Position numbers and translations under genes: made by a program. Below, in pieces: positions 33,097-41,566 of a stretch of 48,840 nucleotides of DNA (its first letter is position 1; each line of letters starts with the position of its first letter). Origin of the DNA: Bacillota bacterium (GTDB lineage: Bacteria; Bacillota; Clostridia; Lachnospirales; Cellulosilyticaceae); NCBI GenBank assembly GCA_023436395.1, contig JAEZJJ010000026.1, forward strand, positions 1 through 48,840, in the 5' to 3' direction. The notes beneath the pieces were generated by a model. It saw only the letters and a program-made list of their open reading frames with translations, was not told the origin of the DNA and searched no databases.

Positions 33097-33539
33097 ACCA
33101 CATTCTATACCCATTTCCCTACCAAAGATGACTTGTTATAAAGCTGCATTGAGAAGAATATAGATGTATTTAAAAGAGAGTTTTTTCACCCTGGAGACAC
33201 CAAAGAACTTATGTTTCAGTTACCAATCTATTCATTCATATCAAAGAACATAAAAGAGTGATGAAAGGACATCTGAACTCAGAAGTAAATGAACTGCTTT
33301 TTATAAGTAGTAAGGCTTACTTAAAAGATAAATTAATAGAACATTTCAAGGTGCTAGGTATTGAGACTAGTAATCTAGTTGTTCCAATAGATCTACTAAT
33401 ACATCATATAACAGGTAGCTTAATTGAATTAATCAAATGGTGCTTTGATACAGGAATGAAAGAAGACCCTCAAAAGATGGAAGACTATTGGTTAGCTATG
33501 ACAATGCCTGTGATACAGCGTATAGCATTGGCGAAGTAG
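33096..33539 (+). pseudogene. Broken TetR family regulator (HTH end plus C-terminal domain)
   Basis: The frame from about 33098 reads TTFYTHFPTKDDLL, the end of a TetR helix-turn-helix, then hits TAA. It resumes with FKREFFHPGDTKELMFQLPI, then shifts into the frame starting at 33258 (MMKGHLNSEVNELLF to the TAG at 33537-33539). That last part, about 93 codons, matches the TetR C-terminal domain with the HHITGSLIELIKWCFDTGM helix. The N-terminal recognition helices are missing. One nonsense mutation and one frameshift are visible. Confidence 0.72.
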
Positions 33540-33641
33540 GTCTAATTAGAATCTATATGGTATAGCTTTCAAATAGTCTTTAGGTGAATATTACCTTAAG
33601 TATTTTTACTTCACTCTTTGCAGCAAGTGCATGAGAGATTG

Positions 33642-33869
33642 CTATAAGATGCCTGTTTTAGTGGGTAACAATAGTACCGTTGCATAATACAAAAGTATTG
33701 TTGGGCACTTTAGTAATTTCATATCATGAGGTGAGTCTTTTAAGAATCCTATATGCTCAAACATACATAGGCGTTCTTGATGTAATTTTTTAGTTTCGCC
33801 ATCTTCATATTGTATGGCTATACAAAGAGGTGTAATAAGTGCGCTATGATACTTAATCCAAGAATTTAT
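33642..33869 (-). pseudogene. Unidentified minus-strand gene remnant
   Basis: A 75-codon open stretch with protein-like sequence: NSWIKYHSALITPLCIAIQY, then GETKKLHQERLCMFEHIGFL and LKCPTILLYYATVLLLPTKTG before TAG. It has no start codon or ribosome binding site and is bounded upstream by TAA. It is not recognised. It occupies most of the otherwise gene-free interval 33540-33980, which also contains the promoter region of the MerR gene. Confidence 0.3.
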
Positions 33870-33980
33870 TTATGTATACTAGGTTATTAACAGAAAATTT
33901 CATCAATAACTTGACTCTTCCTTTGGGAAATACTTTATACTATGTACATACTAAATTATTTATAAAAGAGGTGGAGACAA

Positions 33981-34961
33981 ATGAGCAACTTAGTGAAAAT
34001 CAAAGATGTGTCATGTAAATATGACGTTACAGCCCGTACACTACGTTATTATGAAGACATGGGTTTGTTAGTCAGTACTCGAAGTGATGACTATGCATAC
34101 AGAATGTACGATGAAAATGCTGTTAGACGGCTTGAGCAAATACTTATTCTACGCAAGATGAATATCAGTATAAAAGACATTCAACGTATTTTCAATACTC
34201 CTGGTTCCGAGGTAGTCCTAGAAGTGCTAGGAAAGAAAGTACAGAGTATAGATGATGAGGTTGCACTTTTACATGAACTTAAGGATATCGTGCTAGATTT
34301 TATGCGTGAAATCAAAGAGATGGACTTTTTAGACAACTCCGACATCAAACTGTTGTATAACAAGGCTAAAGATATTGAAACGCAATTAATAAGTATTGAT
34401 TATATTGGCAAGCCCTCCAATATAAACCGCTTGCTTGGGGTAACAGAAAAACTAGATAAAAAAATTCCTGATATAATGGTTGTTAATATACCGAAGTTTA
34501 GAGCTGTGACAGTAGGAGAACAATCATGGGAGGATATGTTTAAAGACGGTGGCTACATGCATCAATTGTGGCAGCATGTGCATTTATACAAAGAAGTGAT
34601 TTTTGACTGCTTTGATTTTTTACTATTTAAAAATGACAAAGCCGAATGGATATGTGCCGTTAAAGATGGTGTTACCAATGAAAATGTAAGCCCGTTTAAG
34701 TTGTTCGATTTTAATGGAGGCTTATATGCTATGGCAGTTAGTATTGATGAAGACAACGAGAGTATACAAAAAGTAGAAGATAAAGTTAGTCAATGGGTTG
34801 AAAACACAAATTTTGAACTTGATAAAAGTCGCGACATGATGTTTAATATGCCTTATTTATATGAAGATGGAAGGGATATTGTCTATAAAGACATAGAAAA
34901 GGGACTTGGATATAAGCAAATGCAAAGATATTTTCCTATAAAGCTGAAAAACAATATATAA
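33981..34961 (+). CDS. MerR family regulator with C-terminal effector-binding domain
   Basis: The N-terminal MerR winged helix (KIKDVSCKYDVTARTLRYYE, DMGLL, YRMYDENAVRRLEQILILRKM) is followed by a coiled-coil dimer helix (about 85-130) and a ~170-residue GyrI/AraC-type effector-binding-like domain. MerR proteins of this layout sense drugs or small ligands and activate export or detoxification genes. The start follows AGAGGTGGAG. It is followed closely by the DUF6273 gene, 42 bases downstream. No drug-transport target is adjacent. Confidence 0.82.
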   Translation: MSNLVKIKDVSCKYDVTARTLRYYEDMGLLVSTRSDDYAYRMYDENAVRRLEQILILRKMNISIKDIQRIFNTPGSEVVLEVLGKKVQSIDDEVALLHELKDIVLDFMREIKEMDFLDNSDIKLLYNKAKDIETQLISIDYIGKPSNINRLLGVTEKLDKKIPDIMVVNIPKFRAVTVGEQSWEDMFKDGGYMHQLWQHVHLYKEVIFDCFDFLLFKNDKAEWICAVKDGVTNENVSPFKLFDFNGGLYAMAVSIDEDNESIQKVEDKVSQWVENTNFELDKSRDMMFNMPYLYEDGRDIVYKDIEKGLGYKQMQRYFPIKLKNNI

Positions 34962-35003
34962 TATTTCGATTGAGTGAAGAACGAGAAGATAGGAGGTACA
35001 CAA

Positions 35004-35618
35004 ATGAAAGATATTGAGCTTGGGGCATCAGTATCATTCGGGTGTTATTTTTGGCGTGTGCTTGATATACAAAGTAATTTAGCTTTGATAATAACCGAGG
35101 ATATTATTGAGGAACGCCCTTATCATGATGCTTATAAAGATATAACTTGGGTTGATTGTGAACTAAGAAAATACCTCAATAGTGAATTTTATGACTCATT
35201 TAATATTGCTGATAAAAGAAGAATAATTCCTGTGATAAATAAAAATCTTGACAATCAGTGGTATAGTTCAAAAGGTGGAGTAGATACGAGGGATAGTATA
35301 TTTTTATTAAGTATTGAGGAGGCGTGCAGATATTTCGGTGATAGTCGTTCAAAACTACAAAATCCGGGGAAAAATCAAAAATATTGGTTTGAAAGAAAGG
35401 ATGAAAATAACAGTAAACGAATAGCAAGACCACAGGGTAAAGAATGGGCTTCATGGTGGTGGCTTCGATCGCCTGGTCGTGTTAATGTAAAAGCTGCATA
35501 TATCCATGGTGATGGGAATATAGGTATCCAAGGTAATAATATATTGAAAGGTAATATTGGCGATGGCAAATGTATTGGTGGCGTTCGTCCCGCTTTATGG
35601 CTAAAGATAGAAGAGTAA
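35004..35618 (+). CDS. DUF6273 domain protein
   Basis: A 204-residue protein whose core (WRVLDIQSNLALIITEDI, then ITWVDCELRKYLNSEFYDSF, and WWWLRSPG with VGGVRPALW-like GGVRPALWLKIEE) is the DUF6273 module, commonly found in Clostridia and phage-like regions. The fold is a lectin/formylglycine-generating-enzyme-like domain by memory, with unknown function. The ATG at 35004 has TAGGAGGT upstream; an ATG at 34974 lacks a site. It probably shares a transcript with the MerR gene. Confidence 0.75.
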   Translation: MKDIELGASVSFGCYFWRVLDIQSNLALIITEDIIEERPYHDAYKDITWVDCELRKYLNSEFYDSFNIADKRRIIPVINKNLDNQWYSSKGGVDTRDSIFLLSIEEACRYFGDSRSKLQNPGKNQKYWFERKDENNSKRIARPQGKEWASWWWLRSPGRVNVKAAYIHGDGNIGIQGNNILKGNIGDGKCIGGVRPALWLKIEE

Positions 35619-35641
35619 AACTAGAGGCAAGAGGGAGAAAA

Positions 35642-35701
35642 ATGCGCAAGGGAAAAGCTATTTTACTAAAGGGATTACTCTATAGGTTAGCACTACCCTA
35701 A
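35642..35701 (+). CDS. Possible 19-residue peptide
   Basis: An ATG with AGAGGGAG upstream encodes MRKGKAILLKGLLYRLALP before TAA. It is basic and amphipathic. It sits between DUF6273 and SelO. No family is recognised; a small peptide or a stump of a lost gene are both possible. Confidence 0.25.
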   Translation: MRKGKAILLKGLLYRLALP

Positions 35702-35798
35702 TAGATTGGAGTACTTTTTTCTTTTAAGTTTCAACTGTATAATTATTAGACTTAAGTGTAAACTAATAATGAATATTACATTTAAAGGAGAACAGTGG

Positions 35799-37274
35799 AT
35801 GACAGTACAACCATCTATTACTAATAAACATCTTAATTTAGAAAACACTTATATAGAACTCCCAACGTCTTTATATTCTCAAGTTAATCCAGCTCAAGTA
35901 CCGAATCCTAAACTTATTTTATTTAATACCTCATTAGCAGAGAACCTAGGACTTAATAAGGACTTTTTAATGAGCAATGAAGGTATTGAGTTTCTCATAG
36001 GAAATAGAATATTAGAAGGCAGCACACCTATAGCACAAGCTTATGCGGGGCATCAGTTTGGATATTTTACAATGTTAGGAGATGGGCGTGCAATTCTTTT
36101 GGGGGAATATGTATCTAAGGATGATCAAAGATATGATATTCAGCTCAAGGGTTCAGGGCAGACACCCTATTCTAGGAGAGGAGATGGCAAGGCAGCTTTA
36201 GGGCCTATGCTAAGAGAATATATTATAAGTGAAGGGATGCAGGCACTTGGTATTCCCACAACCCGTAGTTTAGCAGTCCTCACCACAGGGGAAATTGTTA
36301 TGAGAGAAACGCCATTAGAAGGGGCTATATTAGTACGTATCGCAGAGAGTCATATTCGTGTGGGCACTTTTCAATATGCTGCAAAATGGGGAGGGATAGA
36401 GGCACTTAAAGCCTTGGCAGACTATACACTTAACAGGCATTTTAAAGAAGGCTTAAGTGAGGAAGCTCCTTATCTCTATTTACTTCAAGAATTGGTAAAG
36501 AAGCAGGCACAGCTTATTGCCAAGTGGCAGCTTGTGGGCTTTATCCATGGGGTGATGAATACAGATAATATGACCATTAGTGGAGAAACGATAGACTATG
36601 GACCTTGTGCTTTTATGGACACCTATCATCTAGGTACAGTGTTTAGTTCTATTGATCATGAGGGCAGATATGCTTATGGTAATCAGCCTAAAATAGGAGG
36701 ATGGAATCTAGCGAGATTTGCAGAAACCCTACTCCCACTGTTACATGAAGATAAAGAAAAAGCAGTAGAGCTTGCTCAAAAGACAGTATCCAAGTTTACT
36801 ACCTTCTATAAAACTTACTGGTTCGAGGGAATGAGAAAGAAATTAGGTTTATTTAGTGAAGAAGCAAAGGATGAATTATTAATTCAAAAACTTCTTAATA
36901 TGATGCAGGAACAAAAAGCTGATTATACTAACACGTTTAAAGATTTAACCTTAGGAGATTTATCTAAGGAACAGTTATTTAAAACAGAAGAGTTTAACGC
37001 TTGGCATCAATCATGGGAAGAAAGATTAGAGAGGCAAGAGCAATCAAGAGAAGAGATTAAACTACTGATGCAGCAGAATAATCCAGTGGTCATTCCAAGA
37101 AATCATAGAGTAGAGGAAGCCTTAGAGCATGCAACCCTTAAGGGAGATATGAGTACCTTGAATCAGCTACTAGAAGTAATTCGTAAGCCATATGCATATA
37201 ATCAAATTAATGAAGACTATACTACAGTACCGCCTACTAATGGACAATGTTACAAAACGTATTGTGGTACGTAA
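35799..37274 (+). CDS. selO: Protein adenylyltransferase SelO (YdiU)
   Basis: A pseudokinase-fold enzyme that transfers AMP to Ser, Thr or Tyr of proteins (AMPylation) and is linked to redox homeostasis. Family marks are AYAGHQFGYFTMLGDGRAILLGEY split as AGHQFG and GDGRAILLGEY, QLKGSGQTPYSRRGDGKAAL, LREYIISEGMQALGIPTTRS, and HGVMNTDNM with DYGPCAFMD (flipped kinase active site). The C terminus ends CYKTYCGT, typical of SelO. The ATG at 35799 has AAAGGAG upstream; the longer frame from 35706 lacks one. Length of 491 residues is normal. A 17-bp terminator follows at 37320-37363. Confidence 0.92.
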   Translation: MTVQPSITNKHLNLENTYIELPTSLYSQVNPAQVPNPKLILFNTSLAENLGLNKDFLMSNEGIEFLIGNRILEGSTPIAQAYAGHQFGYFTMLGDGRAILLGEYVSKDDQRYDIQLKGSGQTPYSRRGDGKAALGPMLREYIISEGMQALGIPTTRSLAVLTTGEIVMRETPLEGAILVRIAESHIRVGTFQYAAKWGGIEALKALADYTLNRHFKEGLSEEAPYLYLLQELVKKQAQLIAKWQLVGFIHGVMNTDNMTISGETIDYGPCAFMDTYHLGTVFSSIDHEGRYAYGNQPKIGGWNLARFAETLLPLLHEDKEKAVELAQKTVSKFTTFYKTYWFEGMRKKLGLFSEEAKDELLIQKLLNMMQEQKADYTNTFKDLTLGDLSKEQLFKTEEFNAWHQSWEERLERQEQSREEIKLLMQQNNPVVIPRNHRVEEALEHATLKGDMSTLNQLLEVIRKPYAYNQINEDYTTVPPTNGQCYKTYCGT

Positions 37275-37319
37275 AGAGAAGTATTTAGAAGAAATAAATT
37301 TGAATGAAGATGAAAAACA

Positions 37320-37370
37320 AAATCCTACAACATAAAGAAAATAACATTTATGTTGTAGGATTTGTTTTTA
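37320..37370 (+). terminator. Terminator of selO
   Basis: A 17-base perfect stem (37320-37336 with 37347-37363) is followed by GTTTTTA. Confidence 0.85.
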
Positions 37371-37474
37371 ATTTTATATACAATGATGATTCTCTAAATA
37401 TGCAATGGTATAATATACTCTGTATATGATATTTAAAATGGGAGTTGGGGATACGATGCAGATAGGAGAAGGTT

Positions 37475-38497
37475 ATGGAGAAGAAAACATTAGGTAAGCT
37501 CATAAGATTATGGTTAAGAGATCACATAAAAGGCATTCTATTATACATTATACTCATGTCCTTATATTGTATTGTAGGGTGGTTATCCCAAATACCTATG
37601 GCACCTATTTTATATAGTACTTATGTATTTGCATTTTTAGGAGTAGCGATAAGCGTATGGGATTGTCAAAAGTATATTGCAAAGTATAATCATCTATTAA
37701 ATGTATATGAGAATAGAAGTATTTCACTCAGTCAATTGCCTCCTCAACAAGGGCTTATAGAAGAAGTTTATCAGGAGATTCTGCAGGCTCTTTATGAAAG
37801 TCAGAAGAGGATGGAGATGAAGTTAGGGGAGCAGACCACAGAAATGACGGACTACTATACACTTTGGGCGCATCAAATCAAAACGCCTATTGCAGCTATG
37901 AAGCTTTTATTGGAGCAAAAAGAAGCGTTAAATGGTTATTTATTAGAAACGGAATTATTTAAGGTGGAGCAGTATGTGGAAATGGTACTTCAGTATTTAC
38001 GCTTGGAAAGCATCTCAGCAGACCTGGTCCTTAAACCCTATTCTTTAGAGCAGATTGTAAAACAAGCTGTTAAGAAGTATGCCATGAGTTTTATAGGGAA
38101 GAAGCTTACTTTAGAACTTGAACCCTTTGAAGAAATGGTATTAACAGATGAGAAGTGGGTAAGCTTTATTATTGAGCAGATTTTGTCTAATAGTTTAAAG
38201 TATACAAGAGAAGGCAAAATCATCATTCGTGCCACTCATACAGAGAAAGAAACACAGCTTATGATTGAAGATAGTGGGATAGGCATTAGTAAAGAAGATC
38301 TTCCTCGCATTTTTAATAGAGGTTTCACAGGTTATAATGGGAGGATGGATAAGAAATCTACAGGAATAGGACTCTACCTTTGCAAGCAAGTGGCTACAAG
38401 ACTTTCTCACAATCTGGAAGTGGAATCTATTGTGGGACAAGGGACAAAAGTTACTCTTACGTTTCTTAAGAATCAGTTAAATGATGAAATGAACTAA
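37475..38497 (+). CDS. BceS-like intramembrane-sensing histidine kinase
   Basis: Two transmembrane helices (about 21-37 and 44-60) with almost no outside loop are the hallmark of intramembrane-sensing kinases, which take their signal from a BceAB transporter. The DHp helix has YTLWAHQIKTPIAAM with H133 as the phosphorylated residue. The ATPase domain has N (ILSNSLKYTR), G1 (DSGIGISKEDL) and G2 (STGIGLYLCK). It lacks an adjacent response regulator; the BceR-like gene at 28889 is the best candidate partner. The start has AGGAGAAGG upstream. Confidence 0.87.
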   Translation: MEKKTLGKLIRLWLRDHIKGILLYIILMSLYCIVGWLSQIPMAPILYSTYVFAFLGVAISVWDCQKYIAKYNHLLNVYENRSISLSQLPPQQGLIEEVYQEILQALYESQKRMEMKLGEQTTEMTDYYTLWAHQIKTPIAAMKLLLEQKEALNGYLLETELFKVEQYVEMVLQYLRLESISADLVLKPYSLEQIVKQAVKKYAMSFIGKKLTLELEPFEEMVLTDEKWVSFIIEQILSNSLKYTREGKIIIRATHTEKETQLMIEDSGIGISKEDLPRIFNRGFTGYNGRMDKKSTGIGLYLCKQVATRLSHNLEVESIVGQGTKVTLTFLKNQLNDEMN

Positions 38498-38596
38498 GCT
38501 TTTTTGAATTGAATACATACTGCACCAATGAATTAAGAGATGATGATAAAGTTTTAGATTACAAAAATGTCATATTTGCATAAAGAAATGTAAGCC

Positions 38597-38625
38597 AAAG
38601 AAATGGCAAGGCATTTCTTTTTTTT
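38597..38625 (+). terminator. Terminator between kinase and transporter genes
   Basis: AAAGAAATG pairs with CATTTCTTT around GCAAGG, followed by a T run to 38625. It can decouple kinase from transporter expression. Confidence 0.8.
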
Positions 38626-38676
38626 CTATACTAAGAGAGGAATTTAGGAAATATGAAATAAAAAGGGGAGAAAAAG

Positions 38677-39444
38677 ATGTCACTTTTAGAAGTTAAAAAT
38701 TTAAATAAAGTGTATACAACAAGATTTGGAGGAGCACAAGTAGAAGCTCTTAATAATGTAAGTTTTTCTGTAGAGCAAGGCGAATATGTAGCGATTATGG
38801 GGGAATCTGGTTCAGGAAAAACAACACTGCTTAACCTACTAGCTTCTTTAGATGCACCTACAAGAGGTGAAATTTTATTGGAAGGAAAATCTTTTGCCAC
38901 CATTAAACCTAGTGCAAGATGTGCTTTTCGTAGAGATCATTTAGGATTTGTTTTTCAAGATTTTAATTTACTAGATACCTTCTCTATTAAAGATAATATT
39001 ATTTTGCCTTTAGTACTACAAGGCGAGAAGTATGAAGTGATGGTAAAAAGATTAGAGAGTTTAGCAAAACAACTGAGAATAGAAGAGATTCTCTCTAAGT
39101 TTCCTTATGAAGTATCAGGTGGGCAAAAGCAAAGAGCAGCTGTTGCAAGGGCTTTAATTACAGAGCCTAAAATCATCTTAGCAGATGAACCTACAGGAGC
39201 CCTGGATTCTAAAGCTTCTAATCAGTTATTAGAATTGTTTGCAGAGATTAATAAGATGGGACAGACGATTGTTATGGTAACCCATAGTACGAGAGCTGCA
39301 AGTCATGCAAGTCGTGTACTTTTTATAAAGGATGGGAATTTGTTTAATCAAGTTTATAGAGGAGAGATGAATGATAAGGCAATGTATCGTCATATTTCTA
39401 ATACCTTAACAGTATTACAAGCAGGAGGCGAAGAGCATGAATAA
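38677..39444 (+). CDS. ABC transporter ATP-binding protein, BceA-like
   Basis: The ATPase subunit of a peptide-antibiotic detoxification/sensing transporter. Walker A GESGSGKT (42-49), signature VSGGQKQR (146-153), Walker B with DEPTG (170-174) and the H-loop (VTHSTRAAS) are all intact. The RFGGAQVEALNNVSF start resembles BceA/MacB-type subunits. Length is 255 residues. It overlaps the permease gene by eight bases, so the two are co-translated. Confidence 0.9.
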   Translation: MSLLEVKNLNKVYTTRFGGAQVEALNNVSFSVEQGEYVAIMGESGSGKTTLLNLLASLDAPTRGEILLEGKSFATIKPSARCAFRRDHLGFVFQDFNLLDTFSIKDNIILPLVLQGEKYEVMVKRLESLAKQLRIEEILSKFPYEVSGGQKQRAAVARALITEPKIILADEPTGALDSKASNQLLELFAEINKMGQTIVMVTHSTRAASHASRVLFIKDGNLFNQVYRGEMNDKAMYRHISNTLTVLQAGGEEHE

Positions 39445-41443
39445 AGCTATACTTTTACCAAAGTTAAGTCTTAATGGTATTAAGAAAAATAGCACAGTTT
39501 ATCTACCCTATATGCTGATTACTACTTTTTCAGTATTTGTATTTTTCATCTTTAGTGCTATCTGTGGTGATAAAATTCTATATGATTTACCTCATGCATT
39601 CTATGTGATTGTTCTTATGGAAGTAGGAAGGGTACTTTTAGGCATTATTTTAGCACCTATTCTTATATCTACCTATCAATTTCTACTTAAACACAGGAAA
39701 AGTGAACTAGGACTCTATAATGTGCTAGGTTTAGATCGAAAGTATATTGGTTTAATTATGTGCATTGAAAGTTTATTGACCTACGTTATTACAATAGGGG
39801 CAGGTATATTAATAGCTAATGTTTTTTCCAGGCTGATTTATTTAGTACTACTTAATATTGCTGGCTTACCTGTAGATACTGAGTTTGTGGGAAGTTTTCA
39901 AAGTTATCAATATACACTGATTTACTTTGGAGTATTAAGTCTTATTAATGTAGTAATTAGTTTATGGCAAGTTTATAGAACAAAGCCTATAGAATTACTT
40001 AAGAGCAGTAAAAAAGGTGAAAAAGAGGTAAGATTTTTAGGCATTAGAGCAGTTATAGGTTTTCTAATTTTAGCAGCTGGTTATTATGTGGCACTGATTA
40101 CTGAGATAGATAGCATGATATTTATTAATTTCTTTTTAGCCGTACTGTTAGTGGTATTAGGAACCCGTTCTGTTTTTAAGACAGGAACGATAGCTGTTTT
40201 AAAATGGATGAAAAACAAGCCTGCCATTTACTATCAGAAAAAGAATTTTGTCACCATATCAGGAATGCTCTATCGTATGAAACGTAATGCTCAGGGATTA
40301 TCAAATATATGTATTTTTAGCACCATGATTATGATTACTCTTATTTGTACCTTAACAGTATTAACAGGGGAAGAAGGGGCAGTACGCTTTAATTATCCTA
40401 TGGATGCAGAATATCGTTTTGATATTTCAGATTTTGATACTTTGGAAGAACAAGAAGTTTTTAAAGCAAAGTTAGAGGAAATTGCAAAAGCTCATGCTAT
40501 TCAAGTCAAGGATTACAAGACGTTTACTTTTCGTGAAGTAAAGGGATATAAAAATGATAATGCTTTTGTAAATGTACAAATCCATGAAGGTACCAGGGAG
40601 GACAGGTTTGATATACGTTTGATGACGTTAGAAGATTATAATAGGATTGAGAATAGGAAGATTCTCTTAGCAGATGATGAAGTGGTGATTTTTAGTAAGA
40701 GTAAGGATTTTGGGCATAAGGAACTTATTTTAGAAGATGAAACCTTTAAAGTAAAGGAAGAAATAAAAAATTTTAGCATTGAAGCCAAGGAAGAGAGAAG
40801 TATATTACAGCAAGATTATTATGTAATCTTAAAAAATGAGGAAGATATTCTTCGTCTAGCCAATAAGCTAGGGATTGTATCAACTGAAGGTGACCCATAT
40901 GGGGAACTATATAATATTCACTTTAATATGGAGGGAAAGAAAGTTAATAAAGATTTAGTTATGAAAGAACTTAACGCCTATATTAACTCAAATTATGGTG
41001 AACTTTCCTGTGCCTATGTTGAGGCATGGAGAGAAGAAACAAGAGCAATGAATGGTGGATTTATATTCCTAGGGATATTCTTTAGTATTGTCTTTAGCGT
41101 GTGTTTAGTAGAGATGATGTATTATAAACAAATTACCGAAGGGTTTGAAGATAAGAAAAGCTTTGAGATTCTACAACAGGTGGGGATGAGTGATCAAGAA
41201 GTGAAGAGTACTATTAAAAGGCAAATCCTAGTTGTATTTTTCTTACCACTTATTTTTTCGGTAGTCCATATGGCATTTGGTTTACAAGTGGTAAAGAACT
41301 TACTAGGCGTACTTTATTTTTATAACGAACTCCTTATTTACACTTGTAGTGGGCTAGTTATTATAGTATTTACGATACTGTATATGGTGAGTTATCTATT
41401 TACGGCAAAGGCATATTACAGAATTGTAAAGTGTACAAATTAA
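39437..41443 (+). CDS. ABC transporter permease, BceB-like (FtsX family)
   Basis: The permease has 668 residues with the BceB layout: about ten transmembrane helices, an FtsX-like segment after helix 2-4 (KHRKSELGLYNVLGLDRKYIG), and a large extracytoplasmic domain of about 200 residues (about 315-530) that binds the peptide target. The C-terminal helices end FTAKAYYRIVKCTN. It works with the ATPase just upstream and with the kinase at 37475. A degraded copy of its last 14 codons lies at 43267-43311. Confidence 0.9.
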   Translation: MNKAILLPKLSLNGIKKNSTVYLPYMLITTFSVFVFFIFSAICGDKILYDLPHAFYVIVLMEVGRVLLGIILAPILISTYQFLLKHRKSELGLYNVLGLDRKYIGLIMCIESLLTYVITIGAGILIANVFSRLIYLVLLNIAGLPVDTEFVGSFQSYQYTLIYFGVLSLINVVISLWQVYRTKPIELLKSSKKGEKEVRFLGIRAVIGFLILAAGYYVALITEIDSMIFINFFLAVLLVVLGTRSVFKTGTIAVLKWMKNKPAIYYQKKNFVTISGMLYRMKRNAQGLSNICIFSTMIMITLICTLTVLTGEEGAVRFNYPMDAEYRFDISDFDTLEEQEVFKAKLEEIAKAHAIQVKDYKTFTFREVKGYKNDNAFVNVQIHEGTREDRFDIRLMTLEDYNRIENRKILLADDEVVIFSKSKDFGHKELILEDETFKVKEEIKNFSIEAKEERSILQQDYYVILKNEEDILRLANKLGIVSTEGDPYGELYNIHFNMEGKKVNKDLVMKELNAYINSNYGELSCAYVEAWREETRAMNGGFIFLGIFFSIVFSVCLVEMMYYKQITEGFEDKKSFEILQQVGMSDQEVKSTIKRQILVVFFLPLIFSVVHMAFGLQVVKNLLGVLYFYNELLIYTCSGLVIIVFTILYMVSYLFTAKAYYRIVKCTN

Positions 41444-41465
41444 TTTAAAAAATAGAAAATAATAA

Positions 41466-41516
41466 TTATTATGATTTTATTAAAAAATTGTAAATTATTT
41501 AATAAAATCATAATAA
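41466..41516 (+). promoter_or_regulatory. 19-bp perfect hairpin ahead of the first chemoreceptor
   Basis: TTATTATGATTTTATTAAA (41466-41484) pairs perfectly with 41498-41516 around a 13-base loop. It follows the permease stop codon and may end that transcript or regulate the chemoreceptor. The second copy of the duplicated unit lacks it. Confidence 0.6.
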
Positions 41517-41566
41517 AAACTCTAAGTATGTCGAAATATAAATAAATATATTTAGAGAGGTGAAGT

